Positions 1 through 7,518 of a stretch of DNA of 59,578 nt are shown here, one piece after another. The number at the start of each line of letters is the position of its first letter. The first letter of the stretch is position 1. Location of the stretch: positions 1 through 59,578 of the forward strand of contig JAFXPY010000005.1 of NCBI GenBank assembly GCA_017527495.1, read 5' to 3'. The stretch is from Paludibacteraceae bacterium. Its GTDB lineage: Bacteria > Bacteroidota > Bacteroidia > Bacteroidales > Paludibacteraceae. A program made the position numbers and the translations under genes. The notes under the pieces were generated by a model. That model searched no databases, was not told where the DNA came from, and was given only the letters and a program-made list of their open reading frames with translations.

Positions 1-486
1 ATAGAAATCACTATTACTGAAGACTTTGAATTGATTGCCTACTTTGCTGAAGACGAACAGTGCGAAGAGTTTATACTTGACGCATATAGCGACGATGAAG
101 ACTTTGGCACGATTGAAATCGTTAAACTCGAAGAATGTAATACATACGTTCTCACAGCTACAGCTAACGAAGGATACCACTTTGTTGAATGGTCGAACGG
201 CGACAAAAACACAAAAATAGAAATCACTATAACTGAAGACTTTGAATTGATTGCCTACTTTGCAGAAGACGAACAATGCGAAGAGTTTATACTTGACGCA
301 TATAGCGACGATGAAGACTTTGGCACGATTGAAATCGTAAAACTCGAAGAATGTAATACATACGTACTCACAGCTACTGCCAACGAAGGATACCACTTTG
401 TTGAATGGTCGAACGGCGACAAAAATACAGAAATAGAAATCACTATCACTGAAGACTTTGAATTGATTGCCTACTTTGCTGAAGAC
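1..486 (+). repeat. 216-bp in-frame tandem repeats (two full copies plus partial third)
   Basis: Copies begin at 1, 217 and 433 with an exact 216-bp period, encoding 72 residues each. The first two differ at only a handful of mostly silent bases; the third diverges after about base 486. The left end of the array lies outside the window, so copy number is unknown. Such near-identity implies recent duplication or gene conversion. Confidence 0.9.
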
Positions 487-1374
487 GAAGGTTGCGTAGA
501 TCCGGTATTGACTCTTGACAATTCAAACTATGATGCCGGCGAAGTACGATTTATCGAACGCCCTTCATGTGAAAATGGAGGATATGCTCACATCACTGCA
601 ATAGCATTTAATGGCTACACATTTAGTCACTGGTCGGATGGAACGACAGAAGCCGACTACGAGCTTTATTTAGACAGCGATTCCACACTGACCGCCTATT
701 GGACATCTGATGATACAACAAGCACTGACACGACACAAACCGAAGGCTGCACAAAATACTCACTTGAAGTAACAAGTCAGGACACAACGATGGGTGATGT
801 TAGCGTTGAAAAATTAGACACCTGCAACAGCTACATGCTCACCGCCACACCACTTGAAGGTTACTTCTTCATACAATGGTCAGACGGCAACACCGACAAC
901 CCACGCGAGATAGAGATTACAGAAAACACCACTCTGCAAGCACAATTCGACAAGACAATAACATTCTACATTGAAGGCGTTTCTGCCAACAATGCAATGG
1001 GACAAGTTGATGGCTCGGGCTATTATACCTATGGCCAAGAGGTTTGGATAACGGCAGAACCTAAGTCAGGTTATGAATTTATACGCTGGAACGACTATGT
1101 TACACAAAATCCACGTAAGATTATAGTAACGAATGACGCTACATATAAGGCATATTTCTGGCTTGGAACAGGCTTAGAAAATGTTCTGAGTGAAATGGGA
1201 ATCAGCATTGATGGTACAACGCTGAATATTTCCGGTCATGAAACAGAGCACATGAGCATTTACACAATTACCGGACAAACGATATTTAGTGGGTTAGTTC
1301 GCTCTGCAATAAATCTTCAACATGGCGTGTATATAGTTCAAATCGGCACACAAATAGCAAAAATTGTGCTTTAA
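1..1374 (+). CDS. T9SS-exported repeat protein, 5'-truncated by window edge
   Basis: The frame is open from base 1, so the true start lies outside the window; 457 residues are visible. The protein is a chain of beta-rich modules with the pattern GYxFxxWSDG...AxF, typical of InlB-B-repeat-like bacterial repeats. The first two modules are 72-residue units almost identical to each other, followed by a partial third and then at least three diverged ones. The last ~75 residues, after a conserved LGTGLENV linker, form a type A T9SS C-terminal sorting domain (SIYTITGQTIFSG, GVYIVQIG, basic end). The family is secreted across the outer membrane and anchored or released after domain cleavage. An adhesive or structural surface role is inference. 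Acidic composition (EDEQCEEF, DDEDF) is marked in the repeats. Confidence 0.85.
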   Translation: MEITITEDFELIAYFAEDEQCEEFILDAYSDDEDFGTIEIVKLEECNTYVLTATANEGYHFVEWSNGDKNTKIEITITEDFELIAYFAEDEQCEEFILDAYSDDEDFGTIEIVKLEECNTYVLTATANEGYHFVEWSNGDKNTEIEITITEDFELIAYFAEDEGCVDPVLTLDNSNYDAGEVRFIERPSCENGGYAHITAIAFNGYTFSHWSDGTTEADYELYLDSDSTLTAYWTSDDTTSTDTTQTEGCTKYSLEVTSQDTTMGDVSVEKLDTCNSYMLTATPLEGYFFIQWSDGNTDNPREIEITENTTLQAQFDKTITFYIEGVSANNAMGQVDGSGYYTYGQEVWITAEPKSGYEFIRWNDYVTQNPRKIIVTNDATYKAYFWLGTGLENVLSEMGISIDGTTLNISGHETEHMSIYTITGQTIFSGLVRSAINLQHGVYIVQIGTQIAKIVL

Positions 1375-1381
1375 ATTCAAT

Positions 1382-1412
1382 AAGCAGTCTAACCATTTTG
1401 GTTAGACTGCTT
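1382..1412 (+). terminator. Hairpin terminator directly before the next start codon
   Basis: A perfect 13-bp stem (1382-1394 with 1400-1412) has a 5-nt loop. It follows the stop of the T9SS protein gene by 7 nt. The ATG of the next gene is only 5 nt after the stem. The U-tract is weak (TTTATG), so it may act as a partial terminator or as an mRNA structure. Confidence 0.65.
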
Positions 1413-1417
1413 TATGT

Positions 1418-1858
1418 ATGAAAAAAAAGATATTATCCATATTGACACTATGCATTATAGCATCGGCATGCGACAACAATGAGATGTCGTTACCCGGCTA
1501 TGTTGTTCATTTAGAAATCAATATTTTGGGAGAATATCCGAATTTTGTACTTGACAATGGCATACAATATCTCACATTTACAGAGCCTAAATTAGCAACA
1601 GATAGGCTTGGTTGTGGCGGTATTCTTATAGTTATCTACGACAGAGCATATCATGCATACGACCTTGCATGCCCACGCGAAGCGAACAAGAATGTTATTG
1701 TTGCCATTGACGGACTATTTGCAGTTTGCCCAAAATGCGGAGAAGCCTATGACATTTATGCCGGCTCGGGTGCACCTACAAAGGGCATAAACAAACTACC
1801 GTTGCAAAGGTATAACTGCTATTACCTCAGCAACGGTATATTACGAATTACAAATTAA
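1418..1858 (+). CDS. Rieske-like lipoprotein with non-canonical cluster ligands
   Basis: 146 residues. The N-terminus MKKKILSILTLCIIASAC is a lipoprotein signal with the lipidated Cys at 18, followed by DNN. The C-terminal half has the order of a Rieske fold: DLACPRE, then AVCPKCGEAYDIYAGSGAPTKG and a PLQRY strand, as in Bacteroidetes proteins often labelled Rieske (2Fe-2S). The His ligands of the two classical boxes (CxH and CxxH) are not present: the first box is C-P-R and the second is C-P-K-C-G. It may bind a different cofactor such as zinc, or none. An envelope role is likely, but a specific function cannot be given. Confidence 0.65.
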   Translation: MKKKILSILTLCIIASACDNNEMSLPGYVVHLEINILGEYPNFVLDNGIQYLTFTEPKLATDRLGCGGILIVIYDRAYHAYDLACPREANKNVIVAIDGLFAVCPKCGEAYDIYAGSGAPTKGINKLPLQRYNCYYLSNGILRITN

Positions 1859-1878
1859 TTCAGCCATGTATGGCTGAA
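1859..1878. terminator. Bidirectional hairpin between convergent genes
   Basis: TTCAGCCA and TGGCTGAA form a perfect 8-bp stem around a TGTA loop. It lies between the Rieske-like gene and the convergent GNAT-like gene, so it can end both transcripts. Confidence 0.55.
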
Positions 1879-1884
1879 GCTTTA

Positions 1885-3015
1885 CTAAATGTTTTTTACA
1901 TACGCGCGACGACGCTTGTGTATTTCGTGCGGAAACATTTCCCAATTCGCCTGATTTTTGTGATTTGTCTCAAGTATGGCTGTTGTCTCGACACGCTTTA
2001 TTCCATATTGCTTGAAATACTTGAATTGGTCTTCAAAAAACAAGACGTTAATCCCTTTATTTTGATAGTCCGGACGGACAGCAATCAAGAGCAAGTCGAA
2101 AGCGTCCATTTTTTTTGCTTTGAGAGCTTTAAGCAAATGGAACCAGCCGAACGGGAATAATCTACCTCGCGTTTTTTGTAATGCTTCAGTAATGTCAGGC
2201 ATTCCAACACCACAACCTACAATCTCGTCTTTTTCGTTGACTAAAATTGTGAGAAAATCAAAGTTTAACAGTGGAAAATACAAATTGGCAATATACTCTT
2301 TTTGCCTCTGCGTCAATGGTTGAAAATTATACAAATTGCGATAGGCCTCATCAAACAAATCCATGTAGGAATAACCATATTTCTGTTGTAATTCTTTGAC
2401 ACTGCGGACCTTATCGACTCGTACTTTGCTACGTTCTCTAACTATAGGAATAATGCGTTGAACTCTCTCAGGTAATTCGTCTGGTGGAGTAATCTTATAC
2501 TCAATCCAATCTGCTTCTTTTTGCAAGCCATAATTTTCAACATGCTTTACATAATATGGGTAATTATATAGCGATGCCATCGGTACGGCTTGGTCGTAAC
2601 CTTGAATGAGCAACCCCTCATGATCGTAATCTGTAAAGCCAACAGGGCCATTAAGGGTTGTCATACCCTTAGATTTTCCCCAAGCGACAACAGCATCAAG
2701 CAAAGCTCGACTAACTTCTTCGTCATCGATGAAATCGAACCAACCGAAACGTACTTTTTTTACTCCCCAATGCTCGTTGGCAGCATGATTGATTATACCG
2801 ACAATACGACCAACAGCTTGACCGTCGCGAAAAGCCATATATATAACATGCTCGCTTACTTCATGAACCGGATTTTTTTTACGATCGAAAGTATTCAATT
2901 CATCTAAGATAAGAGGAGGACAGTAATACTTATCGTCTTTGTACAGATTGTTAGCAAATTTGATGAATTGCAACATTTGGCAACGAGATTTAATCTCTCT
3001 AATTTCTATAGCCAT
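1885..3015 (-). CDS. GNAT-fold acyltransferase-like protein (YghO-like)
   Basis: 376 residues from the ATG at 3015 (MAIEIREIKSRCQ); an in-frame TTG at 3033 is a weaker alternative. The sequence has the look of the Bacteroidetes family annotated as GNAT N-acetyltransferase/YghO-like: an N-terminal YKDDKYYCPPL segment, a central NGPVGFTDYDHEGLLIQGYDQ, and a C-terminal acyl-CoA-binding-like stretch VRPDYQNKGIN near residue 315 followed by VETTAILETNHKNQANWEMFP. The substrate is unknown. It is monocistronic, with its own promoter in the gap to the divergent DUF4271 gene. The family call is fairly secure; the reaction is not. Confidence 0.65.
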   Translation of the reverse strand: MAIEIREIKSRCQMLQFIKFANNLYKDDKYYCPPLILDELNTFDRKKNPVHEVSEHVIYMAFRDGQAVGRIVGIINHAANEHWGVKKVRFGWFDFIDDEEVSRALLDAVVAWGKSKGMTTLNGPVGFTDYDHEGLLIQGYDQAVPMASLYNYPYYVKHVENYGLQKEADWIEYKITPPDELPERVQRIIPIVRERSKVRVDKVRSVKELQQKYGYSYMDLFDEAYRNLYNFQPLTQRQKEYIANLYFPLLNFDFLTILVNEKDEIVGCGVGMPDITEALQKTRGRLFPFGWFHLLKALKAKKMDAFDLLLIAVRPDYQNKGINVLFFEDQFKYFKQYGIKRVETTAILETNHKNQANWEMFPHEIHKRRRAYVKNI

Positions 3016-3052
3016 AGGTGATATGTTTAACAAAAAGTAAGATTTAACACCA

Positions 3053-3100
3053 CAAAGTTAATAAAAAAGTTTTATTTCCAAAAATTTATTAGTAACTTTG
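3053..3100. promoter_or_regulatory. Divergent Bacteroidetes-type promoters
   Basis: A minus-strand -7 element TAACTTTG (3060 to 3053) with TTTTG near 3083-3079 serves the GNAT-like gene. A plus-strand -7 TAACTTTG at 3093-3100 serves the DUF4271-hemD operon. The plus-strand element fixes the DUF4271 start at the ATG 3131, because an upstream in-frame ATG at 3098 would lie inside the promoter. Confidence 0.65.
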
Positions 3101-3130
3101 CATACTTTTTGGCAAAATAACAAACAAAAA

Positions 3131-3790
3131 ATGTACTATATCAACAGAATATCAAGTCCGTTGTCTGAATCATGGGTGTTTATTGTTTACACCATTTTGT
3201 TGTTATTTGTCTATCTTGCATCAAAAATATCACCCGGGATGATAAGTGTAAGCTTCAAAACACTATTTTCAAATAAGGAGCGCGACAATATGTTTTTCGA
3301 CTTATCTCCAAACTTTAGAAGTCAGTTTTTGATTGATAGTTTTATTATAGGAATTATCGCTTTGAATCTGCAACTTTTTTCTTATAGAAACGGACAATTC
3401 AGTGTAATAGACTATGTACAGATATGCGTTTTAGTAATAACTTATTTCCTTGTTAAACTATTAATTATAAGAATACTATGTAGCACATTTTGGGGTAAAA
3501 ACGTATTTTCACTCATAACAATTCAATACCAACGCATACTCATTTCAACCTCAGTTTTGCTGATTCCAACAACACTTCTTGCTATTTATTTCAGCCAGAA
3601 TTATCCAATTTTTGTAAATGCAACCTACATAATTATACTAATTTTCTACCTACTTACACTAATAATTAAAATAATTCGACTTTTTTTCAACAAAATATTA
3701 GCAAGTTTTTATATTTTTTTGTATCTTTGCACTCTCGAAATTTTACCTTTTTTTGCTTTGTTAGATGTAGCAAAAAAAATACTACAATAA
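3131..3790 (+). CDS. DUF4271 integral membrane protein
   Basis: 219 residues (MYYINRISSPLSESW), with about five to six hydrophobic membrane segments separated by short loops. The SESWVF start and the position directly upstream of hemD match the DUF4271 family of Bacteroidetes. The function is unknown. It is the first gene of the operon DUF4271-hemD-rnpA-yidD-trmD. The start was chosen because the promoter -7 box ends about 30 nt upstream. Confidence 0.8.
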   Translation: MYYINRISSPLSESWVFIVYTILLLFVYLASKISPGMISVSFKTLFSNKERDNMFFDLSPNFRSQFLIDSFIIGIIALNLQLFSYRNGQFSVIDYVQICVLVITYFLVKLLIIRILCSTFWGKNVFSLITIQYQRILISTSVLLIPTTLLAIYFSQNYPIFVNATYIIILIFYLLTLIIKIIRLFFNKILASFYIFLYLCTLEILPFFALLDVAKKILQ

Positions 3791-3814
3791 TAACTTCATA
3801 AATTATATAACACA

Positions 3815-4582
3815 TTGAAAATAAAAAAAATACTCATTTCGCAGCCCAAGCCGCAGAATGAAAGATCGCCTTACTACACAATCGCTGTTAAGCATAAAGT
3901 TAAAGTAGATTTTCACCAATTTATTCGTTTAGAACCATTAAGTACGAAGGAATTTAGGGCACAACATGTTAATATTTTAGACTATACTGCCATAATTTTC
4001 AATTCAAAACATGGAGTGGATTATTTTTTCGCACTATGCGCAGAAATGAAAGTTAATCTTCCTGAATCAATGCACTACTACTGCGTTTCAGAAGCAGTGG
4101 GGCTATACCTTCAAAAATATGTTGAGTTTCGTCGGCGCAAAGTCTTTTATCCCTCTACTAATAAATTGCCCGATTTGGTGCCTTTGATGAAGAAAAAAGA
4201 AGAGAAGTATATGATGGTTTTGTCGGATGTGCATGCAGACAAACACATCAATATGTTCAAAGAGCAAGGTATTGATGTACAACCGGCCATAGTATATCGC
4301 ACAGTTAGCAACCCACTTGACCCGAAAGTGAAATTCGACTACGACATGGTTGTGCTGTTCACTCCGTCAGGCGTTCATTCATTACTCAAGAACTTCCCTA
4401 ACTTCAAACAAGGCGACTTGGTGATTGCCTGTTTAGGCAATGAGGCAGCAGAAGCAATAGAAAAAGCAGGGCTAAGACTCGACATACAGGTTCCAAACAA
4501 ACAATACACCACCATAACGGCCGCTATTGATGCCTATATAACAGAAAATCATAAGAAAGAAAAGTCTAAGAAAAATGACTAA
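3815..4582 (+). CDS. hemD: Uroporphyrinogen-III synthase
   Basis: 255 residues beginning at a TTG codon (MKIKKILISQPKP). No ATG is available upstream in frame and the conserved ISQPKP...SPYY start requires this codon. HemD closes and rearranges hydroxymethylbilane to uroporphyrinogen III in haem/sirohaem/corrin biosynthesis. Family segments seen: NILDYTAIIFNSKHGVDYFF, YYCVSEAVGLYLQKY, and a C-terminal LFTPSGVHSLLKNF...ACLGNEAAEAIEKAG. It overlaps the start of rnpA by 8 bases, so translation may be coupled. This is the usual Bacteroidetes arrangement. Confidence 0.85.
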   Translation: MKIKKILISQPKPQNERSPYYTIAVKHKVKVDFHQFIRLEPLSTKEFRAQHVNILDYTAIIFNSKHGVDYFFALCAEMKVNLPESMHYYCVSEAVGLYLQKYVEFRRRKVFYPSTNKLPDLVPLMKKKEEKYMMVLSDVHADKHINMFKEQGIDVQPAIVYRTVSNPLDPKVKFDYDMVVLFTPSGVHSLLKNFPNFKQGDLVIACLGNEAAEAIEKAGLRLDIQVPNKQYTTITAAIDAYITENHKKEKSKKND

Positions 4583-4943
4583 TACTTTGCACCGGCAACA
4601 ACGCCTGCGTGGAAAAATAGCAATAGCTAAATTATTCAAAACAGGCAAAGCAAAAATAGCATACCCACTCAGGATATGCTATTTGTTGAATGAGCAAAGC
4701 AACGACCAAATAGTGGTTAGCGTTCCGAAAAAACTTTTCAAGCGAGCCTATAAACGCAATCTGCTCAAGCGACGAATTCGTGAAGCCTACAGACTTAATC
4801 AACACTTAATAAGCAACTCACAACCACACAAGCAAATTGCGTTTATGTATATTTCCAAAGAAATAGCCACATACAAAGAAATAGAGAATTCAGTTATCAC
4901 ACTACTAAACAAGATAAACAATGGACCTGAAAATGTTAATTAG
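4575..4943 (+). CDS. rnpA: Ribonuclease P protein component
   Basis: 122 residues. RnpA binds the catalytic RNase P RNA and helps cleave 5' leaders from pre-tRNAs. The diagnostic RNR-type motif appears as [20 protein letters not shown] (about residues 53-72), preceded by VVSVPKKLF. Length and basic character fit the family. It overlaps hemD by 8 bases and yidD by 23 bases. The gene order rnpA-yidD is widely conserved in bacteria. Confidence 0.92.
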   Translation: MTNTLHRQQRLRGKIAIAKLFKTGKAKIAYPLRICYLLNEQSNDQIVVSVPKKLFKRAYKRNLLKRRIREAYRLNQHLISNSQPHKQIAFMYISKEIATYKEIENSVITLLNKINNGPENVN

Positions 4944-5148
4944 GAAGGCATTTCTCTTGCCCACGTATTTCTATCGAGTTTTTATCTCTCCTCTCACTCC
5001 GCCTTCATGCCGATACACGCCGACATGCTCGCAATATATGGTAGAGGCAGTACTGAAATACGGCATTTTCAAAGGTACATATTTAGGAATTAAACGCATT
5101 TTGCGCTGTCACCCATGGGGCGGTCAAGGCTACGACCCAGTACCATAA
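4921..5148 (+). CDS. yidD: Membrane protein insertion efficiency factor YidD
   Basis: 75 residues. The family signature is complete: [32 protein letters not shown] and the terminal [20 protein letters not shown], including the three conserved Cys. YidD is a small inner-face membrane-associated protein aiding YidC-dependent insertion. The start may be ATG 4921 or ATG 4933 (MLIRKAF); both lie inside the end of rnpA. It is followed 14 nt later by trmD. Confidence 0.93.
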   Translation: MDLKMLIRKAFLLPTYFYRVFISPLTPPSCRYTPTCSQYMVEAVLKYGIFKGTYLGIKRILRCHPWGGQGYDPVP

Positions 5149-5162
5149 AAAAAAGAAAAGAC

Positions 5163-5843
5163 ATGAGAATAGACATCTTAACAGCTGTACCGGAATTGCT
5201 CGAAAGTCCCTTAAACCACTCTATCATTCAGCGAGCAAAAAACAAGGGGCTTGCTCAAGTGTTTGTACATAATTTACGCGACTATACCCTCGATAAACAT
5301 CGCAAGGTTGACGACTATCCTTTTGGTTTTTCTGCCGGCATGGTTCTGCAAATAGAGCCTATTCACCGATGCATACAAGCACTACAAGCCGAACGAGACT
5401 ATGATGAAATTATTTTCACCGCACCCGATGCGCCACAATTCACTCAAAAAGACGCCAACGATCTCTCACTCAAAGAAAATATCATCATACTTTGCGGACA
5501 CTACAAAGGCGTTGACCAACGCGTTCGCGACCATCTAATAACCAAAGAATATAGCATAGGTGACTTTGTCATCACCGGAGGTGAGATGCCAGCAGCTATG
5601 ATGGCCGATGCTATAATTAGGCTTATTCCGGGCGCAATAGGCGATGAAACATCAGCTCTTACCGATTCTTTTCAAGACAATTTGCTCGCCCCTCCTATAT
5701 ATACCCGACCGGCAAATTACAATGGTTGGAAAGTTCCGGACATACTTCTGTCCGGGCATCAAGCAAAAATCGAAGCCTGGCTACATGACCAAGCAATCGA
5801 ACACACACGGCAACTTCGCCCTGATTTACTTGGCGAAGATTAA
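5163..5843 (+). CDS. trmD: tRNA (guanine37-N1)-methyltransferase
   Basis: 226 residues from ATG 5163 ([20 protein letters not shown]); an upstream in-frame ATG at 5115 falls within yidD and adds residues foreign to the family. TrmD transfers methyl from SAM to G37 of tRNAs reading CNN codons and prevents frameshifting. The trefoil-knot SAM site is visible as [12 protein letters not shown] and [18 protein letters not shown], with the Bacteroidetes form [12 protein letters not shown] in place of the usual GGGxGM. It is the last gene of the operon; its stop codon overlaps the convergent sirtuin stop by 4 bases. Confidence 0.92.
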   Translation: MRIDILTAVPELLESPLNHSIIQRAKNKGLAQVFVHNLRDYTLDKHRKVDDYPFGFSAGMVLQIEPIHRCIQALQAERDYDEIIFTAPDAPQFTQKDANDLSLKENIIILCGHYKGVDQRVRDHLITKEYSIGDFVITGGEMPAAMMADAIIRLIPGAIGDETSALTDSFQDNLLAPPIYTRPANYNGWKVPDILLSGHQAKIEAWLHDQAIEHTRQLRPDLLGED

Positions 5844-6532
5844 GCCTTCTCTATCAACTCTTTGCAAAGCGGTGGTACTCCTATTGCAGCACGCTCTTTG
5901 ATCCATGTTACGCGATTAATATAAGAACCAAAATTCGGCTCTCCCGGATCAACAACATATATCTTAGCCGATTCAGGAACATATTGAAGCAAAGAAGCAG
6001 CAGGATAGACATTGAATGATGTTCCAATAACAAGACAAATATCAGCAGTTGAAGCAATCTGACATGCCTCAGAAAAATTTGGCACTCCCTCGCCGAAAAA
6101 GACAATAAAAGGTCGCAAAAGAGAGCCGTCAGGATGGCGTGCTTGTTTGTCTTGCTCCCAACCCTCAATAGGAATTGCTGCCGTTTCGTCATAACTACTA
6201 CGCAACTTGCGCAATTCTCCATGAAGGTGAAGCACATTCTGACTCCCCGCACGCTCGTGCAAATCATCGACATTCTGAGTAATCACACGAACATCAAAAT
6301 ACTTTGCTAACTCAGCCAAAGCATAATGGGCAGCATTAGGCTCTTTTGAAAGCAACTGCTTGCGCAGATTATTGTAGAAATCAATCACCAAATCACGATT
6401 CCTGACAATGGCTTCTGCGGTACAAACATCCTCAATACGATAGTTTTCCCACAAGCCATCAGCATCTCTAAATGTGGATATTCCACTATCTGCAGAAACA
6501 CCGGCACCGGTAAAAACAACTATTTTTTTCAT
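5840..6532 (-). CDS. NAD-dependent sirtuin deacylase without zinc ribbon
   Basis: 230 residues. NAD-binding and catalytic motifs are intact: [15 protein letters not shown] (about 8-22), [12 protein letters not shown] with the catalytic HLHGE shortly after (about 98-118), and [12 protein letters not shown] near the C-terminus. Sirtuins remove acyl groups from lysines using NAD. The four zinc-binding Cys normally following HxHGE are missing; the region reads [16 protein letters not shown], as in other Bacteroidetes sirtuins. It could be a deacetylase or desuccinylase (CobB-like). Genes are tail-to-tail with trmD and divergent from the metallopeptidase. Confidence 0.85.
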   Translation of the reverse strand: MKKIVVFTGAGVSADSGISTFRDADGLWENYRIEDVCTAEAIVRNRDLVIDFYNNLRKQLLSKEPNAAHYALAELAKYFDVRVITQNVDDLHERAGSQNVLHLHGELRKLRSSYDETAAIPIEGWEQDKQARHPDGSLLRPFIVFFGEGVPNFSEACQIASTADICLVIGTSFNVYPAASLLQYVPESAKIYVVDPGEPNFGSYINRVTWIKERAAIGVPPLCKELIEKA

Positions 6533-6552
6533 ATTTGCTAAAATATTTTTTG

Positions 6553-6590
6553 CAAAATTACAAATTATTTGGCAAAAAAATGTAACTTTG
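6553..6590. promoter_or_regulatory. Divergent -7 elements, sirtuin and metallopeptidase
   Basis: TAATTTTG on the minus strand (6560 to 6553) faces the sirtuin gene, and TAACTTTG on the plus strand (6583-6590) faces the metallopeptidase, leaving a leader of roughly 75 nt for the latter. The -33 boxes are not clear. Confidence 0.5.
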
Positions 6591-6670
6591 CAAATGTTTT
6601 TGTCACTTCTGCCTTAAATTTAATATTCGGTATAGTTTTTGTACTTTAAAAAGAAAAAAAACTTTAAATT

Positions 6671-7330
6671 ATGTATTGGATAATTTTTATTGCGACTATA
6701 GTTGCCTCATTTATAGTCCAAAAAGTATTAGATTATAGGTTTAAAAAATATTCAAAAGTTAGTATTGGCCTGTCAGGAAAAGAAGTTGCAGAAAAAATGC
6801 TTGCCGACTTTGGAATAACAGATGTCAGAGTTGTCAGTGTGGCTGGCAGACTGACAGACCACTACAATCCGACAGATAAGACGCTTAATTTGAGTGAATC
6901 AGTATATAATATGCGCAATGTAGCAGCTGCTGCTGTTGCTGCTCATGAATGTGGTCATGCACTTCAACATGCAACATCGTATCAATGGCTCGGATTGCGT
7001 AGTAAATTAGTTCCCGCTGTCAATTTTTCAAATAAGTATGTGACATGGGTCATTCTTGCCGGCATGATATTTTTCGAGAATTTTCCATCTTTACTCTGGA
7101 TTGGTATTGCGCTTTACGCTATAGGTACTCTTTTTAGTTTTGTTACATTACCGGTGGAAATTAATGCAAGTCGCCGTGCAGTAGCATGGTTGGAAAGTGC
7201 CGGCATAACAGATTACCAAACGACACCGATGGCATCAGAAGCACTTCGTGCAGCAGCCTACACCTATGTTGTGGCAGCGTTGTCATCATTAGCATACCTA
7301 ATTTATTTGATAGGCATAGCAAGAGATTAA
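6671..7330 (+). CDS. Membrane zinc metallopeptidase, YugP family
   Basis: 219 residues. A hydrophobic N-terminal segment (MYWIIFIATIVASFIV) is followed by the zinc motif HECGHALQH near residues 97-105 and two to three further membrane helices. The conserved GLSGKEVAEKML and DHYNPTDKTLNLS segments match the neutral zinc metallopeptidase (YugP/DUF2268-unrelated) family. The active site is probably near the membrane; substrates are unknown. The leader carries a Bacteroidetes promoter and the gene is followed by tRNA-Arg, which may be co-transcribed because no separate tRNA promoter is visible. Confidence 0.8.
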   Translation: MYWIIFIATIVASFIVQKVLDYRFKKYSKVSIGLSGKEVAEKMLADFGITDVRVVSVAGRLTDHYNPTDKTLNLSESVYNMRNVAAAAVAAHECGHALQHATSYQWLGLRSKLVPAVNFSNKYVTWVILAGMIFFENFPSLLWIGIALYAIGTLFSFVTLPVEINASRRAVAWLESAGITDYQTTPMASEALRAAAYTYVVAALSSLAYLIYLIGIARD

Positions 7331-7376
7331 CATCCCACTCTGTCAAGTAAATAACAGATTGAAGTAAATACTATTT

Positions 7377-7450
7377 GGCTCCGTAGTTCAGTTGTATAGA
7401 ATGTCAGATTCCGGTTCTGAAGATCGTGGGTTAGAGTCCCACCGGAGTCA
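7377..7450 (+). tRNA. tRNA-Arg (anticodon CCG)
   Basis: A full cloverleaf is visible. The acceptor is GGCTCCG/CGGAGTC, the D stem GTTC/GAAT, the anticodon stem TCAGA/TCTGA with loop TTCCGGT giving anticodon CCG (7411-7413), and the T stem GTGGG/CCCAC. The discriminator is A and the 3' CCA is not encoded. The D loop has T at position 19 and the T loop has A at position 56 in place of the near-universal G19 and C56. These form a matching exchanged pair. Confidence 0.92.
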
Positions 7451-7453
7451 CTA

Positions 7454-7495
7454 AACAAGTGGCTGTCAAACAAAAAAGTTAGACAGCCACTTGTT
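7454..7495. terminator. Long hairpin between tRNA-Arg and CoA-transferase gene
   Basis: A perfect 14-bp stem (7454-7467 with 7482-7495) has a 14-nt A-rich loop. No long T run follows on either strand, but its position between convergent units suggests a shared terminator or RNA end-protection structure. Confidence 0.55.
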
Positions 7496-7518
7496 GTTGA
7501 GTTATTTGCTTCTTTGCA

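Noticed and set aside
5115-5162. Longer trmD start at 5115
   Set aside because: It would overlap the end of yidD and add residues not found in TrmD proteins; ATG 5163 gives the conserved MRIDILT start.
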